Shown here: piece after piece, positions 1-7,280 of the stretch | How positions within the stretch are numbered: position 1 is the first letter of the stretch | Layout of the letters: each line of letters starts with the position of its first letter | Assembly (NCBI GenBank): GCA_013203545.1 | Contig: JABMQA010001114.1 | Location: 1 to 7,494, forward strand | Direction of reading: 5' to 3' | From: Bacteroidota bacterium | GTDB taxonomy: Bacteria; Bacteroidota; Bacteroidia; Bacteroidales; 4484-276 | Length of the DNA: 7,494 bases | Program-made: the position numbers and the translations under genes | Notes under the pieces: generated by a model | Databases searched by the model: none | What the model was told of the DNA's origin: nothing | What the model saw: the letters and a program-made list of their open reading frames with translations, nothing else

Positions 1-235
1 ATCCAATATCCTCCAAAAATCTACCAGCGCCTCTTTTTTTAATTTTTCTCTCAAATTTCATCGCTTCCGACCTGGTTTCAAAACCAAATGATTTCAAAAG
101 TTTCCATGGCCCTTTCCCTTTTGTTGATTTTGAATGATCATTGTTATGACGTCTGAGCCGTTCCTCAACATTTTGGGCTGATCCGACATAATACCGGTTG
201 GTTGTTTCAGAAAATATAATGTAGGTGTAGAACAT
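1..235 (-). CDS. GIY-YIG nuclease family protein, 3' end outside window
   Basis: Reading the minus strand from the ATG at 235 gives 78 residues with no stop before the window edge, beginning MFYTYIIFSE. It matches the small single-domain GIY-YIG proteins (UvrC/Slx1-type nuclease fold) common in Bacteroidota, usually about 80-100 residues, so only the last few residues should be missing. Visible family marks are the first motif as T4-Y5-I6, the second as Y15-Y16-V17-G18, the R26-L-R-R-H30-N segment with the catalytic-type arginine, and E62 in the position of the metal-binding glutamate. The lysine/arginine-rich tail (KIKKRG) is also typical. The substrate and biological role of these small proteins are not well established, although the fold cleaves DNA in better-studied relatives. 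It is transcribed away from the regulator gene. A terminator-like hairpin ends about 12 nt before the start codon, which is odd for a normally expressed gene. The domain call is firm; the function is not. Confidence 0.85.
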   Translation of the reverse strand, partial: MFYTYIIFSETTNRYYVGSAQNVEERLRRHNNDHSKSTKGKGPWKLLKSFGFETRSEAMKFERKIKKRGAGRFLEDIG

Positions 236-240
236 GGCAA

Positions 241-277
241 AAAAAATAAGGGAGACTGAATAATTCCAATCTCCCTT
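241..277 (-). terminator. Hairpin plus T-run just upstream of the GIY-YIG start
   Basis: A perfect 8-bp stem pairs AAGGGAGA (248-255) with TCTCCCTT (270-277) around a 14-nt loop. Read on the minus strand, the stem is followed at once by TATTTTTTTGCC and then the GIY-YIG ATG, which is the layout of an intrinsic terminator. It could end leftward transcription before the gene, act as an attenuator, or be part of a repeat unit that travels with the gene. On the plus strand only a short TTTT follows. Confidence 0.5.
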
Positions 278-279
278 TT

Positions 280-328
280 GGTTGACGGAGTGGTCACGCC
301 CTGGCGTGGCGACCTCTGCCTCTCAACC
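280..328. repeat. Long imperfect inverted repeat (hairpin)
   Basis: GGTTGA (280-285) pairs with TCAACC (323-328). Inside it, GGTC (292-295) pairs with GACC (311-314), and ACGCC (296-300) faces GGCGT (303-307) around a very short loop. GGC at 308-310 is a bulge, and the segments between the paired blocks match only partly. The element is clearly more GC-rich than its surroundings. It does not fold as a tRNA. It could be a REP-like palindrome linked to the neighbouring GIY-YIG gene, or a structured leader. Copy number in the genome cannot be judged from this window. Confidence 0.55.
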
Positions 329-592
329 TGAAGTCAATAAAACATGCTTTTTTGATTTTGTTTAATTTGTTTTGAAGACTTTCAATCACGGCAACATTAA
401 AAAATGATAAGCTTATGGGGAAAAACAAGTGAAATTCTGATTATCTCCTGAATTTCACTATCTTTATTGTTTAGTTCATTTGAAAATTCTGTTACAATTA
501 ACGCAAATATCACTGTTATTGATTTATTCAGTTAGGAGATTATTTCACAATCAAGTTTAAATTATAAAAGTGCTGTTTATTAAGTACTACAA
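329..592. other. Intergenic region upstream of the HTCS gene
   Basis: This AT-rich stretch has no convincing gene. It separates the divergent GIY-YIG and HTCS genes, so it should hold the HTCS promoter. I looked for the Bacteroidota pattern (TTG near -33 and TAnnTTTG near -7) and saw only near misses, such as TTCATTTG at about 476-483 without a well-spaced upstream TTG. The one clear structure is the inverted repeat at 428-459. No Shine-Dalgarno sequence precedes the ATG at 593. Confidence 0.5.
428..459. repeat. Perfect 10-bp inverted repeat, possible operator
   Basis: AGTGAAATTC (428-437) and GAATTTCACT (450-459) are exact reverse complements separated by 12 nt, placing the half-site centres about two helical turns apart. 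It lies about 134 bp upstream of the HTCS start. A dimeric regulator could bind such a site, possibly the HTCS itself, but that is inference. Alternatively it is a weak AT-rich hairpin terminator for leftward transcription, since TTGTTTTTCC follows the stem on the minus strand. A partly similar string, AGGAGATTATTTCAC, occurs at 534-548 and resembles the reverse complement of the spacer plus left arm. Confidence 0.45.
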
Positions 593-3500
593 ATGGTTTG
601 CATTACTCACAAAATATGCTTGTTGATCGTTATAGCAATCCTTATTTTCACTAAAGGTTTATCTGCTCAAAATGAAAATGCCAGGTTTGAAAGGATAGGA
701 GTAGATCAGGGATTATCATCCAGGTATACTACCTGTATACACCAGGACAAATATGGATTTATCTGGATAGGAACCCAGTTTGGGCTTAATCTTTATGATG
801 GATATGAGTTCAATATCTTTAATAGCGATTCTGAAAATCCCAAATCCCTGCCTTTTAATTATGTCTATAAAATATTGGAGGGGAAAGACAGTATTATGTG
901 GATATGTACCGACTATGGCTTGAGCAGGTATAACAGGGCTGCGGAAGATTTCACAACATTCTATCCGGATACAATCGAACATCATAATCCGATAAATAGC
1001 ATTCGCGAAATTATTGAATTGGATGAAAATCTTTGGATTAATGCCGGAAACAAATTATTAAATTTCAATAAAAAGACACAAGTTTTTAAAGACTTCTGTA
1101 AAAATATATATTCTTCAATAGGAATAACTTCTGAAGAAGCAGAAACTATGTTTCTTGATGATTCAAAAACATTATGGTTCGTATCCAGAGATACCAACCA
1201 TTGTTCTCTTTGTAAATTCAATCCCGATAAGGAAGTGTTCAGGCATTTTTTCCCGGATCAGAAAGACTCATCAATTCTTTGCTATAACCCAATTATGTCC
1301 ATGGTTGAAGATCAGTCTAAAGCGCTATGGCTTGCAACTTATGGATACGGTTTATTAAAAATGCCCAATACAGACAATGACCAATTTGAAAATTTCCGCT
1401 CTTCAGGTGATGATTTAAATTCAATAATAAGTGATTTTCTATTTAAAGTTTTTAAGGATAAAAAAGGTAACATCTGGGTTGGTGGTAAAGGTGGATTCTC
1501 AAAATTGTATAAATCAGATAATACTTTTTTGTCTTTTCTAATTCCTTATAACGATAATTTGAAGGGTAGTAATTTAATTACAGATATAACAGAAGATAAA
1601 AATGGAATATTATGGCTAAACAGCTGGGATGGCATCTTCAGTTTTGACCCACTTAATAATGATTTAGAACATTTCAGGAATGATCCACATGACCAAACAA
1701 GTCTCAGTGGATTTTTACCAATCCGGGTTCTTGCTGATAATTCTCAGCAAAACTGGATTATTGCATATAACAATGGGATTAGCAGATTAAATCAGTATGC
1801 CAATTCATTCTTGCAAGTCCAAAATAAAATAAATGATAAAAACACGCTATCTCATAACCACGCTTGCACTTTCCTTCTCGATAAAAAGGGATATTTGTGG
1901 GTTGGTACTTTTGGTGGCGGATTGAACAGGACACGCAGCAATGAGGAACATAATTATATGAATTTCGAGCATTGTACGTATGATGTGAAAAACGAAAATA
2001 CCATAAGTAGTAATTTTATAAGCGCCCTTTTTGAGGACAAAAAAGGGGATATCTGGATTGGTACATTTGGCGGACTGAATAAATATAAACCGGAAACTGA
2101 TAATTTTACCCGCTATCAATTCAATCCCGATGATCCGTACAGTATATGTGATGATGTTGTATTGGCAATTTTTGAAGACAACACAGGCACATTCTGGATT
2201 GGGACTCCAAGGGGATTAAATATTTTGGATAGGAAGACGGGTAAATTTTATCATTTTTTCCATGACCCGGATGATACAACCAGCCTTGGTTCCAATGATA
2301 TTCGTGTAATTTATGAGGACAAGCAAAACGACTTATGGTATGGTGGATATTATTTAAAGAAACTTGTTAGGAGAGATACTTCATTTATTACTTACAGGCC
2401 CGATCCTGATAATCCATATAGCATTAGTGATGAAAATATCTGGGCTATACAGGAAGATAAAAGCAAGCATCTCTGGCTTGGCACCTCCAATGGTTTAAAT
2501 CAGATGAACAAAAGTGACGAGACATTTACAGCCATTACAAAAAAGGACGGTCTACCCGAAAATGCAATCGCTGGAATGTGTTTTGATGATCACGGTCATC
2601 TATGGATTAGTTCAATTAGTGGAGGTTTATCAAAATATAATCCGGAAACAGGGACTTTTAGAAATTTTGATGAAGCAGACGGATTGGTTGATAAAGAATA
2701 TGCAGAAAGAAGTTATTATAAAGACAAAGACGGTTGGATGTATTTTGGTGGTTATAACGGTTTTAATGTATTCCACCCTGACAGTATTAAAGAAAATAAG
2801 TATATCCCACCTGTTTTTATTACTGCCTTTTATTTGTTTGATGAAAAGAAGTATTTTGAACAACCAATATTTAAGAAAAAGGCAATCCGGTTAAAGTATA
2901 ATGAAAATGAATTCAGTTTCGATTTTGTGGCCTTAAATTACATAAACTCGCAAAAGAACCAATATGCATATATGCTGGAAGGATATGATGATGATTGGAA
3001 TTATTGTGGCAATCAGCGCTTTGCCAGGTATACCAATATGAGCCCTGGTAATTATGTATTTCGCTTAAAAGGCAGTAATAATGATGGGTATTGGAATGAG
3101 GAAGGAGCCAGTATCTCAGTAATCATTTCACCCCCATGGTGGGAAACATGGTGGGCTTATGCTTTATATATCCTCGCTATCGGAGGCACATTGTTTTGGT
3201 TCTACCGGTTTCAGCTTAATCGGCAGTTGGCTCTGCGTGAAGCCAGCCGGCTTAAAGAATTGGATAAAATTAAAAGCCAGCTATATGCCAATATTACCCA
3301 CGAATTTCGCACACCCCTTACTGTTATTACAGGCATGGCCGATGAAATCAGGTCCAGTCTGGAACCGGGTGAGCAAATTCGCCTGAATGATTTTTTGGAT
3401 ATGATAAAACGAAACGCAGGCAACCTTCTCAATATGGTTAGTCAAATGCTCGATTTATCAAAACTGGAAAGCGGCAAACTTGAATTGAAACCTATACTGG

Positions 3501-4135
3501 CAGATGTTGTTCCATATTTGCAGTATCTAACTGAATCATTTCAGTCATATGCCGAGTCACGAGGGATTAAATTGGTTTTTTATAACGAGACAGAATCGGT
3601 ATTGATGGATTACGATCCCGACAAATTATTTACCATACTGTCGAATCTATTATCAAATGCGATAAAATTTACACCCGAAAGTGGTAAAGTAATATGCCAC
3701 CTCAATATGTCAGGAAAATCACATTCTGAAAATTTAATATTAAAGATTAAAGATACTGGCATTGGAATCCCGGCAGATGTGCTCCCACATATTTTTAACC
3801 GCTTTTATCAAATCGACAGTAGTTCTACCCGCAAGAATGAAGGAACGGGTATAGGATTATCCTTATCAAAAGAATTGGTAGAATTAATGAAGGGTAGCAT
3901 TACAGTTAAAAGCCAGGTGGGCAAAGGCAGCGAATTTACTGTGAGTTTACCCGTTACACGGAATTCACAGAAACAAGTTCCTAAATTTGACAGAAAGCAG
4001 GTTGACAGTGAAATATCAGATAAATTGGTAAGTGTAATACCTGCAAATCTAAAACAACTGAATTGTCCGGATCAGGTACTTTCGACAAAATGGATCATCC
4101 GCTTACACTTATTGTGGAGGATAACGAGGATGTAG
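593..4135 (+). CDS. HTCS sensor half: periplasmic propellers, Y_Y_Y, TM, histidine kinase
   Basis: This encodes the sensor and kinase part of a hybrid two-component system regulator, an inner-membrane protein that senses a periplasmic ligand and controls nearby genes, classically polysaccharide-utilization genes. In order: signal peptide (about 1-25, likely cut after LSA); two-component propeller motifs from about 27 to 750, with about 15 copies of a G-x-x-W-I/L-G-T...G-L pattern such as GFIWIG at 55 and GWMYFGG at 714, enough for two seven-bladed propellers; Y_Y_Y domain (about 767-846); one membrane helix (about 854-872); HisKA with phospho-accepting H903 in ITHEFRTP; and a HATPase domain with N-box N1022, G1 motif D1054-T-G-I-G and G2 motif G1084-T-G-I-G-L. 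The kinase looks intact. The receiver and AraC domains expected on the same chain lie in the -1 frame. The final 14 residues, after the AAAA run at 4087-4090, read as off-frame sequence. The 593 start gives a proper signal peptide but no clear RBS. The ligand is unknown. Confidence 0.93.
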   Translation: MVCITHKICLLIVIAILIFTKGLSAQNENARFERIGVDQGLSSRYTTCIHQDKYGFIWIGTQFGLNLYDGYEFNIFNSDSENPKSLPFNYVYKILEGKDSIMWICTDYGLSRYNRAAEDFTTFYPDTIEHHNPINSIREIIELDENLWINAGNKLLNFNKKTQVFKDFCKNIYSSIGITSEEAETMFLDDSKTLWFVSRDTNHCSLCKFNPDKEVFRHFFPDQKDSSILCYNPIMSMVEDQSKALWLATYGYGLLKMPNTDNDQFENFRSSGDDLNSIISDFLFKVFKDKKGNIWVGGKGGFSKLYKSDNTFLSFLIPYNDNLKGSNLITDITEDKNGILWLNSWDGIFSFDPLNNDLEHFRNDPHDQTSLSGFLPIRVLADNSQQNWIIAYNNGISRLNQYANSFLQVQNKINDKNTLSHNHACTFLLDKKGYLWVGTFGGGLNRTRSNEEHNYMNFEHCTYDVKNENTISSNFISALFEDKKGDIWIGTFGGLNKYKPETDNFTRYQFNPDDPYSICDDVVLAIFEDNTGTFWIGTPRGLNILDRKTGKFYHFFHDPDDTTSLGSNDIRVIYEDKQNDLWYGGYYLKKLVRRDTSFITYRPDPDNPYSISDENIWAIQEDKSKHLWLGTSNGLNQMNKSDETFTAITKKDGLPENAIAGMCFDDHGHLWISSISGGLSKYNPETGTFRNFDEADGLVDKEYAERSYYKDKDGWMYFGGYNGFNVFHPDSIKENKYIPPVFITAFYLFDEKKYFEQPIFKKKAIRLKYNENEFSFDFVALNYINSQKNQYAYMLEGYDDDWNYCGNQRFARYTNMSPGNYVFRLKGSNNDGYWNEEGASISVIISPPWWETWWAYALYILAIGGTLFWFYRFQLNRQLALREASRLKELDKIKSQLYANITHEFRTPLTVITGMADEIRSSLEPGEQIRLNDFLDMIKRNAGNLLNMVSQMLDLSKLESGKLELKPILADVVPYLQYLTESFQSYAESRGIKLVFYNETESVLMDYDPDKLFTILSNLLSNAIKFTPESGKVICHLNMSGKSHSENLILKIKDTGIGIPADVLPHIFNRFYQIDSSSTRKNEGTGIGLSLSKELVELMKGSITVKSQVGKGSEFTVSLPVTRNSQKQVPKFDRKQVDSEISDKLVSVIPANLKQLNCPDQVLSTKWIIRLHLLWRITRM
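4087..4135 (+). other. Reading-frame break inside the HTCS (kinase/receiver linker)
   Basis: The kinase frame ends at a TGA at 4133-4135, while the receiver domain is encoded in the -1 frame, which is open from just after a TAA at 4021-4023. The frames must therefore cross between 4024 and roughly 4105, in the linker. The simplest point is the A-run at 4087-4090. One extra A, or one -1 slip there, joins the kinase to the receiver as LSTK-MDHPLTLIVEDN and gives a chain of 1,417 residues, close to a normal HTCS length. The site lacks a canonical X-XXY-YYZ slippery heptamer, so a lost base (real mutation or sequence error) is more likely than programmed frameshifting. Confidence 0.75.
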
Positions 4136-4845
4136 CAAAATACATAGCCTTATGCCTTGGGGAAGACTATAAAGTTCATCACGCAAAAGATGGACAGGAA
4201 GGTATTGATAAAACCCTTGAACTCATCCCTGATATTATCATTTGCGATGTGATGATGCCCATAAAAGATGGATTTGAGGTTTGCTCATTTATAAAGCAGG
4301 ATGAACGCACCAGTCATATTCCTGTTATTATGCTCACTGCAAAAACAACAAAGGAAGACCGCCTAACAGGATTGATAAGTGGGGCAGATGCATATCTGGC
4401 TAAACCATTTGACAAAAAAGAGTTGTTGATCCGTATGGAAAAAATGATCAACCTAAGGAAGCGTTTGATTGAAAAATTCAGTACTGATAAATATAAGCTG
4501 AAAACCACTTTGTCTTCAGATAATTTAGAAGGCCTGTTTTTACAAAAAGCAATTAATAACATCGAAAATAATATTGATGACTCTGATTTTGGCACCCTCC
4601 AACTAACACTGGCGCTAGGTATGAGCGAATCACAACTATACCGGAAACTAAAAGCCCTTACCGGAAAATCTACAGCTTTGTTCATTCGATCCGTCAGGCT
4701 ACAGAAAGCAAAAGAGCTGTTAAAAACTACAACCCTCAATATCTCCGAGGTAGCTTATGAAACAGGTTTCAGCAATCCGGCCTGGTTCAGCCGGGTTTTT
4801 AAGGAGGAGTTTGGTGAATCGCCTGTTGCCCATAGGAATCATTAG
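4090..4845 (+). CDS. HTCS output half: receiver domain plus AraC-type HTH
   Basis: Counting from the ATG at 4090 this is 251 residues. A receiver domain (about 5-120) has the acidic pair E10-D11, phosphoacceptor D53 in CDVMMP, T83 in MLTAK and K105 in LAKPF, all as expected. An AraC-family DNA-binding domain (about 150-250) follows, with both HTH segments visible: LTLALGMSESQLYRKLKAL and ISEVAYETGFSNPAWFSRVF. In an intact HTCS this is the C-terminal output module, phosphorylated by the attached kinase and binding promoters as a dimer. Here it overlaps the sensor half by 46 nt in another frame. A TTG at 4063 is a longer alternative start. Neither start has a well-placed Shine-Dalgarno sequence, which favours this being the broken-off tail of one gene over a separate response regulator. 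If translated on its own it would be a soluble regulator that still depends on a kinase. No stop or missing motif is seen inside it. Confidence 0.9.
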   Translation: MDHPLTLIVEDNEDVAKYIALCLGEDYKVHHAKDGQEGIDKTLELIPDIIICDVMMPIKDGFEVCSFIKQDERTSHIPVIMLTAKTTKEDRLTGLISGADAYLAKPFDKKELLIRMEKMINLRKRLIEKFSTDKYKLKTTLSSDNLEGLFLQKAINNIENNIDDSDFGTLQLTLALGMSESQLYRKLKALTGKSTALFIRSVRLQKAKELLKTTTLNISEVAYETGFSNPAWFSRVFKEEFGESPVAHRNH

Positions 4846-5139
4846 AGTTTGTCTGTAACGACTCATATTGTATTGTAAATATCAAATAATTACCAATTAA
4901 AAATTCTTGAACGACCAAAACGGTCTAAATCATTGATTTTTGATAAACACAATTTGATTCTTTTTCCTCAATTTTCCACACATTCCCTACCTGACAGAAT
5001 AACCCAAGCTTTTGGAGAAATAACACAAGGCATCCTGTAAAATTAAACAGACATTTATAAAATTGAATATTACCCGGTTTTACCGGCAACAATTATGGTC
5101 TTTTAAGATCACATTAATATCTATTAAAAGGAAGTCAAA
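4846..5139. other. Intergenic region between HTCS and the repeat protein
   Basis: About 294 bp of AT-rich DNA with no supported gene. Two small inverted repeats are visible: GACC/GGTC at 4913-4925 and CCGGT/ACCGG with a 3-nt loop at 5074-5086. Neither is followed by a T-run, so no terminator is called for the HTCS. The second lies about 55 bp before the downstream start and could be a regulator site, but it is short. No convincing TAnnTTTG promoter was found. Confidence 0.4.
5128..5134 (+). promoter_or_regulatory. Ribosome binding site for the repeat protein
   Basis: AAGGAAG ends 5 nt before the ATG at 5140. It is a recognisable purine-rich Shine-Dalgarno-like sequence, unlike the starts of the other genes here, and it supports 5140 as the start. 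The signal peptide that follows supports the same choice. Confidence 0.55.
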
Positions 5140-7134
5140 ATGAAAAACTTAACATTTTTAATTTTCGCTCTGATGTTTACCCAAACAACAGCATTTTCTC
5201 AGCCTTGCCTGCCTGAGGGCATCACTTTCACAACGCAGGAAGAGATCGACAATTTTCAAATCAACAATCCCAATTGTACGGAGATTGAAGGGAATGTTGA
5301 AATATCTGGGACAGGCAGTAATATTACCAATTTAAACGGTCTGAATGTGTTGACCTTCATTGGGGGAGGTCTATTAATAAATCATACATGGAACCTAGAA
5401 AATTTAACTGGGCTTAACAATCTGACATCCATTGGGGGAGACCTTGATATTAGCTACAACAATGCCCTGACCAGTCTAACGGGATTGGAAAATATAATTT
5501 CTATTGAGGGGGATTTAAGAATCGGTACCCTTCATGTTTCGGGAAGTGGTGGTAATCCATCCCTGACCAGTTTAACAGGTCTTGATAACCTGGCTTTAGT
5601 AGGAGGGGTATTTCAGGTTTGCAGAAATAACATCCTTGCTAATTTAGAAGGACTTGATAATCTGGTTTCCATCGGTGGATACCTGCAAATAATAGAAAAT
5701 GTAACCCTTACAAGTTTATTGGGTTTGGGCAATGTGAATTTTGTGGGTGGAAACATTTTAATATCAAATAATGATTCCCTTCTCAATTTAATCGGATTGG
5801 AAGGATTAACCTCGATAGAAAATAATATCAATATTGGTGGTAATCCATCGCTGCTCATCTTAACGGGCCTTGATAATATCAATTCTATTGAAGGAGATTT
5901 CAGCATTAGCGGAAATACTTCCCTGACAAGCCTAACAGGTCTCCACAATCTGGAATCTATTAGAGGTGATGCTGAGTTAGGGAACTACAATCTAACAAGT
6001 ATTGCAGAACTGTATAATTTGAGTTATGTAGGTGGAAACCTTGGGCTTAATGGCAACATTAATTTGACAAGTTTATCAGGACTTGATAACCTGAATTCTA
6101 TTGGTGGTGGCCTGACTATTAGTAATAATCAATCTATACCAAATCTAACAGGCTTGGACAATTTGAATTCTATTGGAGGCACGCTTTGGGTTTATGGAAA
6201 TCCTTCCCTGACCTGCTTAACAGGCTTGGAACATTTGACATCCATAGTAGATATCTTAAGTATTGATGGTAATGCTTCCCTGACCAGTTTAACGGGATTA
6301 GAAAATGTGACTTCTATTGGTAACTTCCTCCGGATACATGATAATCCTTCCCTTCTGGACCTTACAGGACTTAGCGGTTTGAATTCTATTGGAGGAAGCT
6401 TGACTGTTTGGAGCAATAATGAGCTGCCAAATTTGAGCGGTTTGGAGAACCTGATTTTTATCGGGGGGGGCATCAGTATTTGGAGCAATGCTTCTCTCAT
6501 CAACCTTGAAGGTCTGGAAAACCTGACCACGATTTTGGGAGGCCTTCAAATAGGAGGAACATTTGAATATTTAGCTAATCCTTCCCTGTTGAGTTTAACA
6601 GGCATAGAAAATTTAACTTCAATAGGGGGAAATCTTGAAATTCAAAATAACAATACCCTGGTAAGTTTAACGGGACTGGACAATATTGATGCTAATTCAA
6701 TTGAAAACTTGCGGATTAAATATAACAGTTCCCTGTCAACCTGTGCTGTGCAAAGTGTTTGTGATTATTTAGCCAGCCCGGGCGGATATATAGACATCTA
6801 CTATAACGCCCCCGGCTGCATCAGTCAGGCAGAAGTGGAGGAAGCCTGTGAAACTGTTTCAGTATTGGAAATATTTTCTGAAGATCATTTCACCATCTCC
6901 CCAAATCCACTGGAATCAGGTACTACAATAGAATACACTTTATATAAAAATTCACCAGTTACCTTAAAAATCCTTGATTTGAGCGGGCGGGAAATTGCAA
7001 CGCTTGTAAATGAAGTGCAAATGCAGGGTGAACAAAGAATAGAATTTAATACAATTGGAATACCTGCAGGTATATATTTCTGTGTATTAAAAACCAGTGA
7101 AGGAATACAAACAACGAAAATGATAAAACCATAA
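5140..7134 (+). CDS. Secreted leucine-rich-repeat-like protein with T9SS sorting tail
   Basis: This 664-residue protein is exported and then probably carried to the surface or medium by the type IX secretion system. In order: signal peptide (1-20 or 21, ending AFS-Q); N-terminal cap with C23 and C46; 19 tandem repeats of about 24 residues (64-533) with consensus S/N-L-T-G-L-x-N-L-x-S-I-G-G-x-L-x-I-x-x-N-x-S-L-x, resembling receptor-L-domain or leucine-rich solenoids; a C-terminal cap with C535, C541, C560 and C570; and a type A Por secretion tail (584-664) opening FTISPNP and closing with the IPAGIYF...MIKP pattern. Repeats 3 and 17 carry insertions of about 8 and 6 residues at the same point after the strand, repeat 9 is one residue short and repeat 19 one long. 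No catalytic motif is seen. Ligand binding or adhesion is a reasonable guess from the fold, but the partner is unknown. Being downstream of an HTCS, it may be under its control; this is not shown. Confidence 0.88.
   Translation: MKNLTFLIFALMFTQTTAFSQPCLPEGITFTTQEEIDNFQINNPNCTEIEGNVEISGTGSNITNLNGLNVLTFIGGGLLINHTWNLENLTGLNNLTSIGGDLDISYNNALTSLTGLENIISIEGDLRIGTLHVSGSGGNPSLTSLTGLDNLALVGGVFQVCRNNILANLEGLDNLVSIGGYLQIIENVTLTSLLGLGNVNFVGGNILISNNDSLLNLIGLEGLTSIENNINIGGNPSLLILTGLDNINSIEGDFSISGNTSLTSLTGLHNLESIRGDAELGNYNLTSIAELYNLSYVGGNLGLNGNINLTSLSGLDNLNSIGGGLTISNNQSIPNLTGLDNLNSIGGTLWVYGNPSLTCLTGLEHLTSIVDILSIDGNASLTSLTGLENVTSIGNFLRIHDNPSLLDLTGLSGLNSIGGSLTVWSNNELPNLSGLENLIFIGGGISIWSNASLINLEGLENLTTILGGLQIGGTFEYLANPSLLSLTGIENLTSIGGNLEIQNNNTLVSLTGLDNIDANSIENLRIKYNSSLSTCAVQSVCDYLASPGGYIDIYYNAPGCISQAEVEEACETVSVLEIFSEDHFTISPNPLESGTTIEYTLYKNSPVTLKILDLSGREIATLVNEVQMQGEQRIEFNTIGIPAGIYFCVLKTSEGIQTTKMIKP
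5329..6738 (+). repeat. 72-bp tandem coding repeats (19 units)
   Basis: The solenoid is visible in the DNA as a mostly 72-bp period. Short strings recur almost exactly, for example TCCCTGACCAGTTTAAC near 5561 and 6281, and TTGAATTCTATTGG near 6160 and 6380. Repeats 11 and 12 share the identical peptide LDNLNSIGG. This suggests growth by internal duplication followed by divergence. The frame is kept throughout, so it is a protein repeat, not a CRISPR or satellite array. Confidence 0.8.
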
Positions 7135-7142
7135 ACATGAAA

Positions 7143-7258
7143 CGTCATTGCAAGCCATAGCAAGGGTTTAAGCGTAAGAGCGAAGCAACCTGTAATTTTA
7201 AAACATCACCAAAATTGAAACAGATTGCTTCTCCCGCAAATGCGGGATCGCAATGACG
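7143..7258. mobile_element. MITE-like element with terminal inverted repeats
   Basis: The 116-bp element begins CGTCATTGC (7143-7151) and ends with its exact reverse complement GCAATGACG (7250-7258). TGAAA flanks both sides (7138-7142 and 7259-7263), as a 5-bp target duplication would. A second inner pair, GAAGCAACCTGT (7182-7193) and ACAGATTGCTTC (7220-7231), matches at 11 of 12 positions. Near the right end, CCCGCAAATGCGGG (7233-7246) is a small palindrome. The CGTCATTGC...GAAGCAA...TTGCTTC...GCAATGACG pattern is familiar from short intergenic repeats in many bacteria. It has no coding capacity and would need a transposase supplied elsewhere. It begins 8 nt after the stop codon of the repeat-protein gene, and its hairpins could also act on that mRNA's 3' end. 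Confidence 0.72.
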
Positions 7259-7280
7259 TGAAACTAAAAACAGAGTCATC

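Noticed and set aside
94..297. Minus-strand open frame of 67 codons overlapping the GIY-YIG gene
   Set aside because: It is a different frame of the same DNA. The frame from the ATG at 235 carries the recognisable GIY-YIG motifs, whereas this one has no family features and runs through the hairpin.
280..328. Possible tRNA or tRNA remnant
   Set aside because: The paired segments form one long imperfect hairpin; no cloverleaf, T-loop motif or anticodon arm can be drawn.
4087..4093. Programmed -1 ribosomal frameshift site
   Set aside because: The sequence ACAAAAT does not fit the X-XXY-YYZ slippery heptamer and I saw no strong stem just downstream. A simple one-base loss is more economical, though not excluded experimentally.
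4913..4925. GACC/GGTC hairpin as a terminator of the HTCS gene
   Set aside because: It has only four base pairs and no following T-run.
5613..6549. Several minus-strand open frames across the repeat region
   Set aside because: They mirror the 72-bp coding periodicity of the plus-strand gene, have no start context, and give repeated shadow peptides without known features.
5329..6738. CRISPR-like or satellite repeat array
   Set aside because: The units are degenerate, contiguous and in frame with a protein repeat; there are no constant repeats with unique spacers.
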